Shown one piece after another: positions 36,991 through 49,367 of a stretch of 64,000 bases of DNA. The first letter of the stretch is position 1, and every line of letters starts with the position of its first letter. Both the position numbers and the translations under genes were made by a program. The stretch is from Cephalopachus bancanus (taxonomy: Eukaryota; Chordata; Mammalia; Primates; Tarsiidae): positions 806,001 through 870,000 of the forward strand of contig JAPVLO010000232.1 of the NCBI GenBank assembly GCA_027257055.1, given 5' to 3'. The notes beneath the pieces are model-generated. The model was not told the DNA's origin, made no database searches, and saw only the letters and a list, made by a program, of their open reading frames with translations.

Positions 36991-37629
36991 AACAAACACA
37001 TCACCAAAGCACACTGCCTTAGGTTCAGTTATTCTAAAGAAACCAAAATAACATTAATAAAAAACAAACATTTCCAAAGTCATACATTCTGATAGTCATC
37101 TGCTGCTTTTACTTGTGAAGTGGCCTTTATTCTGAAATCAGACCCCCGCTTTCTTCTTTTTTTGGGAACCACCCTTCAGTGTGGGACTGATTCCACCCTG
37201 TCCCTGCGCAGCTCCACGGAGGGTCCAGTGACCCAGGCCTGGTCACCCGAGTACCAGGGTTCAAGGCAGGGCGTGTCCAAGTAGGGCCATGAGGAGTTGG
37301 CTCGGGGCTTGCACTGCCCCTGTGGGGCTGCCATGTTGGCAGGCTGTTGTGTCATCCTCACAGGGGAGAGGCAGCCCGAGACTGAAGCCAGCACAGAGGA
37401 AGGGCCGATGGATGAGGACAGCTTTATTCATCACAGATTCATTGGACAGCCGGAATTCGGCCATGTCTGAATCTATCCCCAGAGTATTCAGGCGCACAGA
37501 CCAGGAAATTCCTCTTTTTAGGTTTCTTTCTGTTGAGTTTCTGACATTAGCAATCAAAAGAATGCTAATATGGAACTCCCTTGGTAAAAAGACAAAGCAT
37601 TATAAAAATACATAAGAAAGAGAAATAGA
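36991..37629. other. Intergenic, nothing recognised
   Basis: No gene or repeat recognised. Confidence 0.4.
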
Positions 37630-37708
37630 AATTGTTGCATTTTATATGCTTATGTTCTAATTAAGAAATCTTGCCTGACCAAAGCCCACTAAGATTTTTC
37701 TTCTGTGC

Positions 37709-37998
37709 TTTTTTTTCAGTCAGAGTCTCACTCTGTCACCCAGGTTGGAGTGCAGTGGCATGATCTCGGCCATTGCAGCCTTGACCCGCTGGGCTCAGGT
37801 GACCCTTCTGCCTCAGCCTTCCAAGTAGCTGGAACTACAGGCGTGTGCCAACAGGGCTGGCTAATTTTTTGATTTATGGTAGAGACGGGGGTCTCGCCAA
37901 GTTGCCCAGACTGGTCTCAAACCCTTGGGCTCAGGCAATTCTCTTGCCTTCGCCTCCCAGAGTGCTGGGATGACAGGCATGAGCCATGGCGCCCGGCT
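37709..37998 (-). repeat. Alu-type dimeric SINE
   Basis: Minus-strand dimer flanked by a short direct repeat TCTTCTGT inside L1. Confidence 0.92.
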
Positions 37999-38990
37999 CT
38001 TCTGTATTTTCCTCCACAACTTTCATAATTGCAGCTCTTAAAATGTTCAGATCTGTGATCTATTTTGAATAGATTTTTAATGCAAGCTACGATCTATCTT
38101 AAGTTATATTTTGTAAGTGACATGCGTCTAGGTTTTTCATTTCACTTTCTGAAAGTGTTAGCCTTTCTCTACTGAACTGCCTGGCAACTGTGTTGAAAAT
38201 CAAACTACCATCCACCTGCGGTCTGTTTCCAGACTTGCTAGTCTGTTACCTCACTCTTCATTTTTACACCGGTATCACTTTGTTGTGATTCCTATAGCTT
38301 TATAGTAAGTTTTGAAATAAGATGGCATAAGTCCTCTGGCTTTTTCCTTTATTTTAAAAATTGTTTTTGCTATCTAAGTCATTTGCATTTTTATACAAAC
38401 ATTAGAAATGTTATTTTCTACAAAAAAAGCCTGCTCAGATTTTTATTCTGATGGTGTTGAATCTGTAAAGTTGATTTGGAGAGAACTGACATTTTAACAT
38501 ATTGAGTCTTCCAATACATGAACTTGGCATCATTCTTTACTTATTTAGATCTTCCTTGGTTTTTTTCAGTCATGTTCTTAATGTACAGACCTTAAAATTT
38601 TTAATATATCCATAAGTATTTTATATTGTTGGATGTTATTGTAAATGGCATTGTTTAAAGTTTCATTTCTAATTGTTCATTGTTAGCCAATAGATATCCA
38701 ATTGATTTTGGGTATTAACTTTGTGTTCTATAATCTTACGATAATCACTTACTGGTTCTGGTAGTTTTTTAATAGGTTCTTGAGACTTTTCAACACATGC
38801 AATCATGATGTACGCAAACAGAGTTTTGCGTCTTCCTTTCCGTGTGCTCGACTTTTATTTCTTTCTGTTGCATTATTCCACTGGTTGTCCTCCAGTACAG
38901 TGCTGAACAGAAGTGAGAAGAGTGGACATTCTTGCCTTGTTCACTATATTAGGAAGAAGGCACTAAGAATAATGTCAGCTGCAGGTGATT

Positions 38991-39283
38991 ATTTTTTTTA
39001 AAGGCAGGGTCTCCCTCTGTTGCCCAGGCTAGAGTGCGGTGCATGATCACGGCTTACTATAGCTTCAACTTCCAGGGTTCTTCTCATCTCTACGTCCTGA
39101 GTAGCTGGGACTATCGTCATGCCTCACCATGTCCGACTAATTTTTAAATTTTTTGTAGAGGTGAGGTCTCACTCTGTTACTCAGGCTGATCTCAAAGTCC
39201 TGGCCTCAAGCGATCCTCCCACCTTGACCTCCCAAAGTGCTGACATTACAGGTGTGAGTCAGTGAGCTACCATCCTAGCCAGC
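38991..39283 (-). repeat. Alu-type dimeric SINE
   Basis: Minus-strand older dimer inside L1. Confidence 0.9.
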
Positions 39284-40184
39284 TGTAGATTTTTTTAATG
39301 TAGTCCTTTATTGAGTTGAGGGAGATTCCTTTTAGCCTTAGTTTATGGTGCAATTTTATGAAGAATGGCGTTTGAATTTTGCTGAATGCTTTTCAGAATC
39401 TATTGAGATAGCTTTTCTTTTTCAGTGTGTTAATATGATGAACTATATTTATTGGTTTTTAAATGCTAAAACAATTTTGACATCCCTGAGATAAGCCTCA
39501 TTTGCTCATGACGTGTCATCCATTTTGTATGCTGCTAAATTGTTTGCCAAAGGTTTAAGGATTTCTGCATCTCGGTTCATGAGGATGTCAGTGTGTAGTT
39601 CTCGTTTTGTGATGCCTTTGTCTAGTTTTGGCAGATAAAAATGCCGACCTCATAAAATAAGTCTGGAATGTTCTCCCTCTTCTATTTCTAGAAGACTTTA
39701 TGTTAAATTGGGATTATTTCTTCCTGAAATGCTTGGTAGAACCCACCAGTGACATCACCTAGGCTCGGCATTTTCTTTGTGGAAAGGTTTTTAACTCTGA
39801 GCCCAATTTATTTGGTAGACATAAGGATTTTCAGTTTCTCTCTTTCTTCTTCAGTGAGTTTTGGTAGTTTGTGTTTTTCACAGAATTTGTCTGTTTCACT
39901 GATTTTATGGGATTTGTGGGCATAATATCCCCTTTCATCTTTCAATGTCTGTGGATCTGTCATATTCTCTCTGCTTTTGCTCGTGATATCATTTATTTTT
40001 TCTTTTTCTTTTCCCTGATTAGTCTGACTAGAGTTTTATTAATTCTATTGATGCTTTCAAAGAATTCTTTTTTTATTGACTTTTTTCCTACTAGTTTTCT
40101 GTTGTCTATTTCATTCTGTACTTTATTACTTCCTTCCTTCTATTTACATTAAATGTACTTTGCTCTTCTTTTTCAAATTTCCTT

Positions 40185-40275
40185 CCCCTCCTCCTCCTCC
40201 CATGTCCCCTCAACACCCCCCCCCACCGTCCGCGCGTGCTTCCTTTTTCCTCTTCTTCCTTCTTCTTCCTGTTTT
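40185..40275 (+). repeat. Pyrimidine-rich tract
   Basis: CCTCCTCCTCCC, CCCCCCCCA and TTCTTCCTTCTTC runs next to a SINE fragment. Confidence 0.75.
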
Positions 40276-40278
40276 TAT

Positions 40279-40395
40279 AGTTGGGGTCTTGCTCAGTCTC
40301 CCAGGCTGAGGCTGGAGTGCAGTGACACAATCATAGCTCACCGAAGCCTCCATTTCCCGAGTAGCTGAGACTGCAGGCTGGCGCCACTGTGTCTT
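40279..40395 (-). repeat. Alu right-arm fragment
   Basis: Partial minus-strand arm with a short internal deletion. Confidence 0.8.
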
Positions 40396-41167
40396 TTTTA
40401 TTGTTTCCTAAAGTGGAAGATTAGATTTTTTATTTGGGATATTTCTACTTGTTGAATATAATCATTCATTGTTAAAATTCCTTCTTAGCACTGCATTAGC
40501 TGCATTCTGCAACTCTTGATATGTTGTGTTTTATTTACATTCACTTCAAAATATTTAATAATTTTGCTTGTGATTTATTATTTTGTCCATGGGTTATTTA
40601 GAAGTCTATTGTTTAATTTTCAAATACTTGGGGATTTCCACATATTTTTCTGTTGTTGATTTATAATTTAGTTTGATTGTGGTTAGAGAACATATGTCAC
40701 ATGAAATTAAAATTTGTTGAGACCTGTTTTATGGTCCTGAATAGGATCTATCTTGGTGACTATTTCATGTAGTTGAAAAGAATGTGTGTTCTCCTTTTGG
40801 TGTGAGAAGTTGTCTTTAAATGGCAATTAGTGCAAGTTGATTGACTGTTGTATGGAATCTATATCTGGATTTTTCTGTCTACTTCCTTTATAAATTACCA
40901 AGAAAGGAGTTTTGAAATCCCCAGTTATAACTGTAGATTTGTATGTTTCTCCTATAAATTCTATCAGTTTTTGCTTCTGCTATTCTGAAGACTTATTATT
41001 GTATGCATACACTTTTTAAAGTGTTTTTATTTTGATAAGTTTGATCACTTTTTGTTGTGAAGTCTTTCTTTACTCATGATAATATTCCTTTTTCTGAAAA
41101 ATTTTATACTCATTTTGCTACTTTAGTTTTTTAAGTTAATGTTTTCTTGGTATACATATTTTCTTCT

Positions 41168-41480
41168 TTTTTTTTTTTTTTTGAGTTGGAGTCTTACTCT
41201 GTTGCCCAGGCTGGAGTGCAGTGGCATGCTCATGGCCACTGCAGCCTTAACCTGCTGGGTTCAGGTGATCCTTCTGCTTCAGCCTTCCAAGTAGCTGAAA
41301 CTATAGGTGCGTGCTACCACGACTTGCTAATTTTTTGATTTACTGTAGGGACAAGGTTTCACCATGTTGTTCAGGCTGGTCTCAAACCCGGAGTCGAGAG
41401 GATTGCCTGGGCTCAGGCAATCCTCTCGACTCCGCCTTCCAAAGTGCTGGGATTACAGGCTTGAGTCACTGTGCCCAGCC
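41168..41480 (-). repeat. Alu-type SINE carrying a 20-bp perfect hairpin
   Basis: Minus-strand dimer. In it 41,389-41,408 and 41,415-41,434 are exact inverted copies with a 6-base loop, replacing the normal left-arm sequence. Confidence 0.92.
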
Positions 41481-41935
41481 TGCTTCTTTTTTTAAATAAG
41501 AACTTTGAGATACAATTTATGTACCATATAATTCCTCACCTTAATGTGTACAGTTCAGTGGTTTTGAGTTTATCCACAGAGTTGTGTAACCATCACCACC
41601 ACCAATTTGAGAATATTTTCTTACCTACTAAGAGCACCTCATTCCCATTAAATCAGTCTCCTTCACGGCTCCCTCCTCCAGCCCTAGGCAACCACTGACC
41701 TACTTCCTGGCCTTATAGATTTGCCTATTATGGACACTTTCTAGAAATGAAATCATACACTAAGTGTGCTCTCTTGTGACTGGCTTCTTTCACTGAGCAT
41801 GTCTTCAAGGTTCATTCATGCTGTAGCGTAGATCACGCCTTCAACCCCTTTTACTGACTAGTAATATTCCATTGTACAGATATGCCATGTTTTCTTGATC
41901 CGTTCATCGGTGGATGGACTTTTGGGATCCCTGTG

Positions 41936-42867
41936 TGAACTCAATGGATTTGCCTTGAAGAGCTGGAACATCTCTGACAAGCGTCATGTTGTTGGACAGA
42001 GATGGGAGAGAGGGAGCAGAATGAGTTACAGATGGGAGTAAACCCTTCTGTGGTTGAGAAACTCTGTTTTTTTCTTTCTTTCTTTTTTTGAGAAATGAAG
42101 CAGCCAAAGCGATGTGTAAATCGTGGCTCTGACTTACTCACGGATCAAGCTGCCTTACCTTAGTGCCATGCTGCCTTCTGCAAGGTTCAAACCATGGACG
42201 AGAAAGTCTCTGAAACACCAGCCTCGATTCAGTGAAAGCTTTTCAGAGAAATCATTTCATTCCACCGAAGAACTTCCAGCAGATGAAATTGCCCAGGACG
42301 GCCTCCAGGACTCTTGCACCAGCCTGACTTTCAGCAGCTGCCAAAAACACACGTTTCCCTTGGCAGTGTCCCCTGCTCTGATCTTAAGGTAAATCTTTAC
42401 TCTGCAGACTGTCGGGCTTTTAACATTATCTTGAAGTTAACTGTGGAAACCACCGGCCCTACATGGTGGACAGCAGGGCCAGGACAGGGTTTTCCAGAGA
42501 CCTTGGTTCTGAGGCTTTTGGGTCTGATTTCCACGGAACCTCTGGTTCTGGCGACTCCCACGTCTTGCACAGCTGGTGCCAACACAGTGACGAGAAAGAA
42601 GTCACCTCATAGGCCCAGGAGGATGAGGCTCCCTGCTGTGTGCAGAGCTGGGCTGCCCCAGAGTGCCACAGAGCCCTGCCCCACGGCCGTGTGGTGGAGA
42701 AAAAGGGGCAGGAACCCTGGGCATCCCTGCAACTGCAGTGGCTGAGAAAGGGTTTAAAAAGAAGTTTCAGACCTGGGTTTCACTACTTGCTCCTGTATCC
42801 AGACTACAGACACAGCTTCCACAGGAGGGCCTGTTTTTCCAGATCCTTATTTGCCTCTTTTTTTCCT
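41936..42867. other. Intergenic, no gene confirmed
   Basis: A plus-strand open stretch 42,123-42,392 (89 codons) ends next to an AAG|GTAAAT donor-like site at 42,388-42,393. No homology recognised; it could be a noncoding-RNA exon or chance. Confidence 0.3.
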
Positions 42868-43151
42868 CAGATGGGGTCTTCCTGTGTCACTCAGGCTGGA
42901 GGGCGGTGGCACGATTCCAGCTCATGGCAGCCTCGACCTTCTGGGATCAGGTGATCCTTCCGCCTCAGCCTCCCTAGTAGTTGGGACTACAGGTACACAT
43001 CAGCATACTCAGCTAATTTTTTTTTTTTAATTGTAGAGACAAGATCTCGCTACATTGACCAGACTGATCTGGTACTCCTGGCCTCAGGCAATCCTCCCGC
43101 TTTGGCCTCCCAAAGTGCTAGAGTTACAGGTGTGAGCCACTGTGCCCGGCC
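42868..43151 (-). repeat. Alu-type dimeric SINE
   Basis: Minus-strand dimer with a 14-base T tract in the middle segment. Confidence 0.9.
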
Positions 43152-44760
43152 ACCTCTACTCCTCCTTGCTGACATGAAATGCTGGCAGTTTCTATTCTTC
43201 CCTCCTTTAAGTCATACAAGTTTGCTTATAGTATAGAAATGGAAAGTAACAATGAAAGCCTCCCTTTTGTGGCATCCCTCGGAATCTCCATTTCCCTCCC
43301 CATTTGCATTTGGAATCCAGGTGACAGCCTGGAGGGTGGCAGGAGGTCACAGGGAATGACCAGGGAGTGCACAGGTGCTGTCGGGAGGCATTCCAGTGAA
43401 ATTAGAAACAAAAGCCAAGTAAGCAAATCATCCTGCTGATCACCATTGTTCCTGGGCTGCCAATCTGCCACACTGATCTTTCCAGGCATCTCTAATTCAT
43501 ACACAACTCTCTCAATTCCATGCATGTCACTAGAGACACTCAGAAGCAGGGACCAGCTGGCTTTAGACGGGTAGGATGACCATCCACACACTGCTTGGAA
43601 CTTTGCTTTTCTAAGCCACGTTCAGAAGCATTCCACGTTCGATGACTCTGTCACCAATTCCCTACAGATGGACTCTGAGGTTGTTTCCAGTGTTAAAACA
43701 ATTTCCCCCCAATAATGCAGCCTTGGTCATCCCTGGTCATGTGTCAGGGAGTGTACACGTAGGATACATTCAACGAAGTGGAACTGCTGGGCCACTTTGA
43801 TAGTGATGGCCAAAATGCTCTCTACAGAAGCTGAATCTAACCCATGCTGCCAACAGTGCTCCTCTGTTTGATTCTGAACACCTTTCTCTGTCTATATGTC
43901 ATTAGTTATTCACGTCACTGGTGTGGAGTGAACCTACCCACAGAAAGTCTCTCTACTCTGTTTATTGAAGAACTAAAAGAACATAAATATGTTTTGCCTA
44001 CATGAAGTTAACGGCCTGTGGTAAAGAATGTAGACCTTGAAGCAGGCTTCCATGTTGTTGGACTTGGGAAACACTGGGTCAGTGTGTTAGACACCTGGCA
44101 TGGGTTTGGAGGAAAAGGGGGGTGTTTTGGGGGAGTGCTTGCCAAGCAGAGCCGTGGCTTCTCCTGCTTGTCTCTTCCTCCTGCTCAATGTACACACCGC
44201 CACGTCTGTTGTTCCTCCTCTGCTTGGGAGGGTGGGGGGTGATGTACTTTTTCTACCTGGAGTCCGCCGACCCCAGCTGGACTTCCTGGTGGGGCTTCCC
44301 TTGAGTTCTGGGCTGTACCTCAGACTCTCCAGAGACTTCTACCCTGCTCCCTACTCTCACATCTTCTTGGTGAAAGCCTTGTTCTCTTGCCCAGTGGCCA
44401 AGGCCCCCTCTCTGCGCCAGAGGCCAAGGAATGCTTGAAACTGTGGAAACTTAAAATATCATGGGTTCCAAGAAATAGAGCCCTCAGCAGTAAGAGATGT
44501 CCAACAAAAGGAAAATGTTTCTGCAAAAGTGAGACGGTGTTGCTGTGGTCCTGGTGACCTAGCTCCTTCTTCAGTCGTGGGATCTCCTGGTGCCATCTTG
44601 TTCCCCTGCCACATTGTTACCCCTGGTTTCTGGCAGACCTTCTCCCCCAAATTCTCACAGACATTTGATCACAGCCGCATTTTACATCATGGGTCACACT
44701 GCTTGTTATTAGCTGGCCTGTTTTTCTCTACAACCGGATCGGGAGCTACTTGACATTTTT
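43152..44760. other. Intergenic; possible old LINE relic
   Basis: No gene seen. The part 43,620-43,960 loosely resembles an old antisense LINE 3' end (GAGGTTGTTTCCAGTGTTAA, GAAGTGGAACTGCTGGG). Confidence 0.35.
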
Positions 44761-44875
44761 AACAACAGCAGCAGCAGCAGCAATAGCAATAATACAGCGC
44801 TTCCTATATGCCAGGCACTCTACTAAATGCTTTACACATATTAACTCAGGGAGGCCTCACACATCTCACAATATC
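44761..44875 (+). repeat. (CAG)n tract and L2/MIR-type relic
   Basis: AACAGCAGCAGCAGCAGCAA followed by ATGCCAGGCACTCTACTAAA and GCTTTACACATATTAACTCA, a pattern usual for ancient L2/MIR-type elements. Confidence 0.65.
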
Positions 44876-45283
44876 TTGATCTCTCCATCTCTGGCAACTT
44901 CTTGAACATTCTATGGAAATTTCCAATTTAGATCTCTTTTCTTCAGGAGTTTTTTTTTTTTTTTAATCTACCTATTATTGGTTTGCAGTGATCAGTGCCT
45001 TAGCCAAAATATTCATAATATTCATATAACAATAACTGATTATACGGGATAATAGTAGGTTTTCTCCTTTGGTCTGACATCTAGAGTGTTCCTTTTGGCT
45101 TTCTATACTGTCGGTTTAACTTAGAGCATTCTATGTTCACCCACTAGAGAGAAGTAGTTAAGTGTGTTTCCTTTAAAAGATAACTCTGTAAGTATTTATG
45201 CTTTAAAAAGTGATCTTTGTTTTTCTCAAATACTACTTTAATTCTACAAACTGTTTGACAAGTAGATACACATAAGCACATAG

Positions 45284-45510
45284 ATCTGGATTCAAATCTC
45301 CATTCCACACTTTACCAACTCTGCAAACTTGGACATGCTCCATAATGTTTCAAAGTGTCAGTTTTCTCATTGCTAAAATGAGGATCGTGCTGGCTCTCCT
45401 TTTATAGGGCAAGCATGAGACGGAAAACATATACATAAGGACTTTATACAGCATCTGGTGCAATGCGATCAGCAAATGTTTGCTATCATTCATTCTTATC
45501 ATCACTATTA
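45284..45510 (+). repeat. MIR SINE
   Basis: The core TCAGTTTTCTCATTGCTAAAATGAGGA and surrounding sequence match the usual MIR body in sense orientation. Confidence 0.8.
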
Positions 45511-46715
45511 TGTAATGTTGGGTTAGCAAAGGGGACATGGAAGCAATGAAGATGCTATCACTGTCCTCAAGCTCATCTCTGGCAGGAGAGACAAGACAGA
45601 GCTGCAGACATCATCACAAGACAGTAAAGTAGAGGAGGGATAGAGCACACAGGAGGGAGTGGTCATTTCCGTGGAAATGATGACATGATGATGGAAGGCT
45701 TGCAAGAGGATGTGACAACTAAGTTGATTCTTGAAGAACAAGCAGGAACTTTTCAGGTAGCCAAAGTACGGAAGGATATACTTGGCCGTGGAGAAGAACA
45801 TAAGCACGCAGACAGGAAACTGCATGGTGTTCTGGGTGGAGTACAGTTAGTCATGGTTGGTCAGATCATGAAGCTGTGAGGGATGCGCAAGATGGGGTAG
45901 TAAGAAGATTCTAGAGGAAGGAAGACAACGGTCAGATTTGGAAGTGTTTTGCATGCCAACCTAAAGTCCCAGAGATATGGTGCAATTAAAGAGTTTTAAG
46001 AAGAGATCAGGTTGCAGAAAAATCCCTTTGGCAGGTGTGAGAGCAATGGACTGGAGAAGTAATGGAGAATTGGAGGCAACCTGGAAGCCAATTACGAGAA
46101 AATGGTCCAGGTGCGGGATCACACCCGGGGAGGGCAAATGGGGGGGGGATGGGGAGAGAGACCCTCCAGAGACCCTGGGAGGTAGGGTGAACAGGGCAGG
46201 CAGGAGGGCACTTGCTGTGATGGGTACCCAAGGCTGCCCGGTCACGCCACAGGCACTGGCCATGGAGTCAGGGAGACTGAAGCAGATGGTGGTGCATTCG
46301 CGGAGAAACAGACTCCAGGGGAGCACAGGTTCCTAGGCCAGGGCACAGCGCAAGGAAGAAGGTGGTAGCCTGAACCCGGCACTTGCGGAATCTGAGATGT
46401 CACAGATGATACAGAGTGCAGGTTCTGGGGACAGGGCTCAGTGCAGGGAAGAGGATGGTGGCCTGAACCTGGCCCTTGCTGAGTCTGAGATGTCCGTGCG
46501 TCACCCACGTGGAGATGGACCCAGGGCGAGGCAGAAAGGAGGCTGGAGATATGCACTGGGTAGTCTTTCGGCTGAAATACGGAAGGCTCACCAAAGGTCG
46601 GTTCACAGTCCGTCATGACCGCAACGGCACCTCGTTGGCCTTGACTTTCCTTACCTAGAAGTGCTCAGATCAGGCAGTGCCGCGCTGTCCTCCTGACCCA
46701 ACACCCTTGCCTGCC
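45511..46715. other. Intergenic, nothing recognised
   Basis: No gene recognised. Sequence becomes GC-richer toward the CpG island. A G-run (GGGGGGGG) lies near 46,141, and a segment repeats imperfectly between about 46,330-46,400 and 46,420-46,490 (CAGGGCACAGCGCAAGGAAG / CAGGGCTCAGTGCAGGGAAG). Confidence 0.4.
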
Positions 46716-46750
46716 ATCCACGGCGCGGCCTGCGGTTTCACACCCTTTGC

Positions 46751-46766
46751 GGTAGGTGGCGCTGAC
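46751..46766. promoter_or_regulatory. CTCF-like motif
   Basis: GGTAGGTGGCGCTGAC resembles the core of CTCF sites (AGGTGGCGC). Motif match only. Confidence 0.3.
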
Positions 46767-46926
46767 GCCCGATGAGGGGAGCCGGTGGTAGCACGTGCTG
46801 GGGCGACGCCGTGCGCGGAGACGGAGACGCTCTAGCCGGAGCCAGGCTTCCGGTGGCCGGGCGTCTTCCCGGGGCCCGGACTGCGGCCGGGAGCCTCGGC
46901 CCGGGAAGCGCAACCAGCTCCCCGCC

Positions 46927-46952
46927 ATGGAGCCGGATTTCACTCGAGGCAG
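46927..46952 (+). CDS. MEST: Probable alternative MEST first coding exon
   Basis: ATG at 46,927 lies in a perfect Kozak context (CCGCCATGG) and reads MEPDFTRG plus two bases (AG) up to a GTGGGA donor at 46,953. Joined to the exon 2 acceptor at 54,643, the split codon AG+G gives Arg and the frame continues into MREWWVQV. The length (26 nt) and phase equal those of canonical exon 1. It would replace the canonical N-terminal nine residues with eight new residues and the same arginine. Use of this start is inferred; translation from the downstream Met in exon 2 is the alternative. Confidence 0.5.
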
Positions 46953-47450
46953 GTGGGAGGCTGCTGGTGTGGGGCCGCGCCCGGCAGGGGTGGACAGCGT
47001 GCGTGGGCCACACCGGCCCCGGGCATGGGGCTGCGCCGGCCTGCTGGGGTTCCCGGGGTCACATGGGCCAGGACCTCGAGAACCCCTGGTCGGCGGGCCG
47101 CGGCACCCAGCCTCGTCCGAGGCTGGACTCTGCCACCACGCCTGGTGGCCTCCTGGGCGTCAGGACTCCCTTTCTTGGGAGGTTGCGCCCTCCCACCGGG
47201 AACAGGCTTGGTGGCTGGAAAGGTTGCAGGCACACGGGTGTGACCCAGGGGTGGTGGGCGCGGGGGATAGGGGAGGCGTGGGAGTGTCCAGGAGGCCCGG
47301 CGTGGAGGAGGCCCTGGGATGGTCAGGGCCGGAGGGCAGCCGTGGGGGCGGGGAGGAGGCTCTGGAGGAGGGTGGAGGTTCTGGAGGGCGGGAGGGCGTC
47401 CTGGAGGGGAGGAGGGCGGGGTGGGGTGATGAGGGCCATCCAGGGAAACA

Positions 47451-49367
47451 GAAACACCTGCTCCCTGGAGGCTGGAGGCGTCATCCAAGATGGAAAGTGG
47501 AGGAGACAAAAACACCCCAGTGGGAAGGAGTCAGGGTGCTGTGGTCCTTTAGTCCCCAGGTGGCCAGGAAATTGTCTTGACTGCAAGAAAGTGGCTGGCT
47601 GTCTTCCTTGGGGGACGGTGGTGAGAGGGTAACAAGCATTAGTGCTGCAGGTTTCGATGATTTAACTGGAATCCTTCCGCCATTTGAGTGGTTTAGCCAT
47701 CCTCCAAGCATGGGCCAGTGCAGCCAGCAGGCAGGTGCAGCAGGGCCAGATTGGGGGGGAGTGGGCCCTGAAGAGGGTGTGGAGAGGAGCTTGAGGGGTG
47801 CCGCTCACGCTGTGACCTGGAGACGCCCCTACCGGTCATGCTCCTCTGATCTTGGTAAGGCTTACTCAGCCCGCTGCCTCCCTCCTCTGCCACTGGCCCT
47901 TAGGGCTTTTTGACCCTAAAATGAGCTCCATGTGAGAGGAAGACACCCATGACTTCAGGGATGTGCTGGGTAACTTGGGTTGACAGAGTGGTTGATGTGA
48001 CAGTGTTGATCATTTTTTCACTTTGCCCTCAGCGTGAAGCAGCCTGTTGTACAGAGTACTGAGCTGAGGGACACACCGAGGGACGACTGAGTTGTCGATC
48101 TGTCCCCTCGGTAGAGGGTTCACCTTGGTCAGGTCCTAATACATCTTTGAGCCTTCATTTCTGTCAATGGGGAAAGGCCTTGAAGGTCATTCATGCAGTT
48201 GTATACCCAGAGCTGGTGTACCTGCCACAGGGCTACCCAGAGCCCAGTGACAGGGAGCTTGTCACGTTCCCAGATGGCTGGGGCAGTCTCTCTAGACAGC
48301 CCCTCTAGAAAATTATTTACGTTGAACCGACATCTGTTTCCCTACAACGTGCGCTTCTTGGAGCTGCACGGAAGAAAATGTTCGCTGCTGCTTCCACAAA
48401 TATTTGAGGACCGCGGGCACGTTTCCTTCCTCCACGTACTCCACAAGGCTTCCTTTCTTCAAGTAAAAGTCGCCTGGTTCTTCCAGACAGGGAGGCCGGA
48501 TGGGGTAGTGGAAAGAAGGCCGGCTGGAGCCAGGCACGTCTGCGTGCAGCTCCCAGCCCCCCACACACACCAACACCCCGCGCTCTGGGAAACAGTTGGA
48601 CGGCCAGGCGACTGTGAGGATGAGGGAGATGGTGGGGGAAGGCCTGGACTCAAGGAAGGAGCTGCTGTGCCTCGTTACAGGGCTGCGGTTCATTGAGCTC
48701 ATCTCTGCACACGTTCCTGCTTGTCCATGTCTGGTCACATCTGCTCTGCAGACGGAATAAACCACATTCTGTGAGGTCTACCCAGCAGACTGAGCAGGAT
48801 GAGCTGGTTCTGGGTGCCTCTCTATAGTCCACGGTCATACTGGCTCGCTGGGCTTGTGAACTAAAGCCACTTTTCTCCTGTTCTGAGCTCATTTAGCTTT
48901 TACATGAGCCTATGATGATGGTTCTTGAACACGGCAGCCCCAGTTCTGTCCTCCTGTCTCTATAAATAGCCTGTATTTGTCATGTTACGGTTCCCCAACT
49001 AGGGCTAGAAATAGTTGATTAGAGAGCCCATGGTGCCAGCCCTGCTGACCCCAGGCTGCTGTGTGCACCAGTGAGATCACAAATGCAGAGCTTTCTACAC
49101 AATGCTTCGCAAAAACTGAAGCCTTCGAGGGTGGGGAGCTGTGCTGCAGTTGGAGAATGGCCAGCACTGCTGGTGGAGGGAGCCCTGCTGCATGGGGACC
49201 CTTGGGGATCACATCTGATGCAGGAACCCAAGGGTGGCTGAGAGCAGGCAGAGGTGCCTTCGAATGGATGTGTGGCTGTGTGTCTGCTGGGGGCTGGAGT
49301 GTCGTAGACCTTGGGCAGGGTCTCCCCTCTAGAAGGAAACTGGTCCTCTCTAGAAGCTGCATTAAAG
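47451..49367 (+). other. MEST upstream intron, nothing recognised
   Basis: Part of the intron between the upstream first exon and exon 2. No repeat or gene recognised; a CCGCCATTTG motif (YY1-like) lies at 47,677-47,686. Confidence 0.4.

Larger units (their letters stand above)
37630..41935 (-). repeat. Long old LINE-1, minus strand, with nested SINEs
   Basis: From 37,630 to about 41,165 the sequence reads in reverse as L1 ORF2 (for example CTTGGCATCATTCTTTACTT, GGACATTCTTGCCTTGTTCA). It is broken by SINEs at 37,709, 38,991, 40,279 and 41,168. The 41,490-41,935 piece is an L1 3' end and may be a separate copy. No intact frame remains. Confidence 0.8.
46720..47450. promoter_or_regulatory. MEST: CpG island with upstream MEST promoter
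   Basis: GC-rich, CpG-dense block about 5 kb upstream of the main MEST promoter. It contains a probable alternative first exon (start codon at 46,927). Human MEST is known to have an upstream promoter with isoform-specific (biallelic) imprinting behaviour; assigning this island to it is by position and splice phase. The transcription start is probably between 46,740 and 46,900. The long open frames here are GC artefacts. Confidence 0.7.

Noticed and set aside
44761..44792. Expanded CAG repeat
   Set aside because: Only about five pure units, outside any gene.
46772..47632. 286-codon plus-strand open frame over the upstream CpG island
   Set aside because: Low stop density from GC richness; other frames on both strands are equally open. 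Only the short exon to 46,952 is supported.
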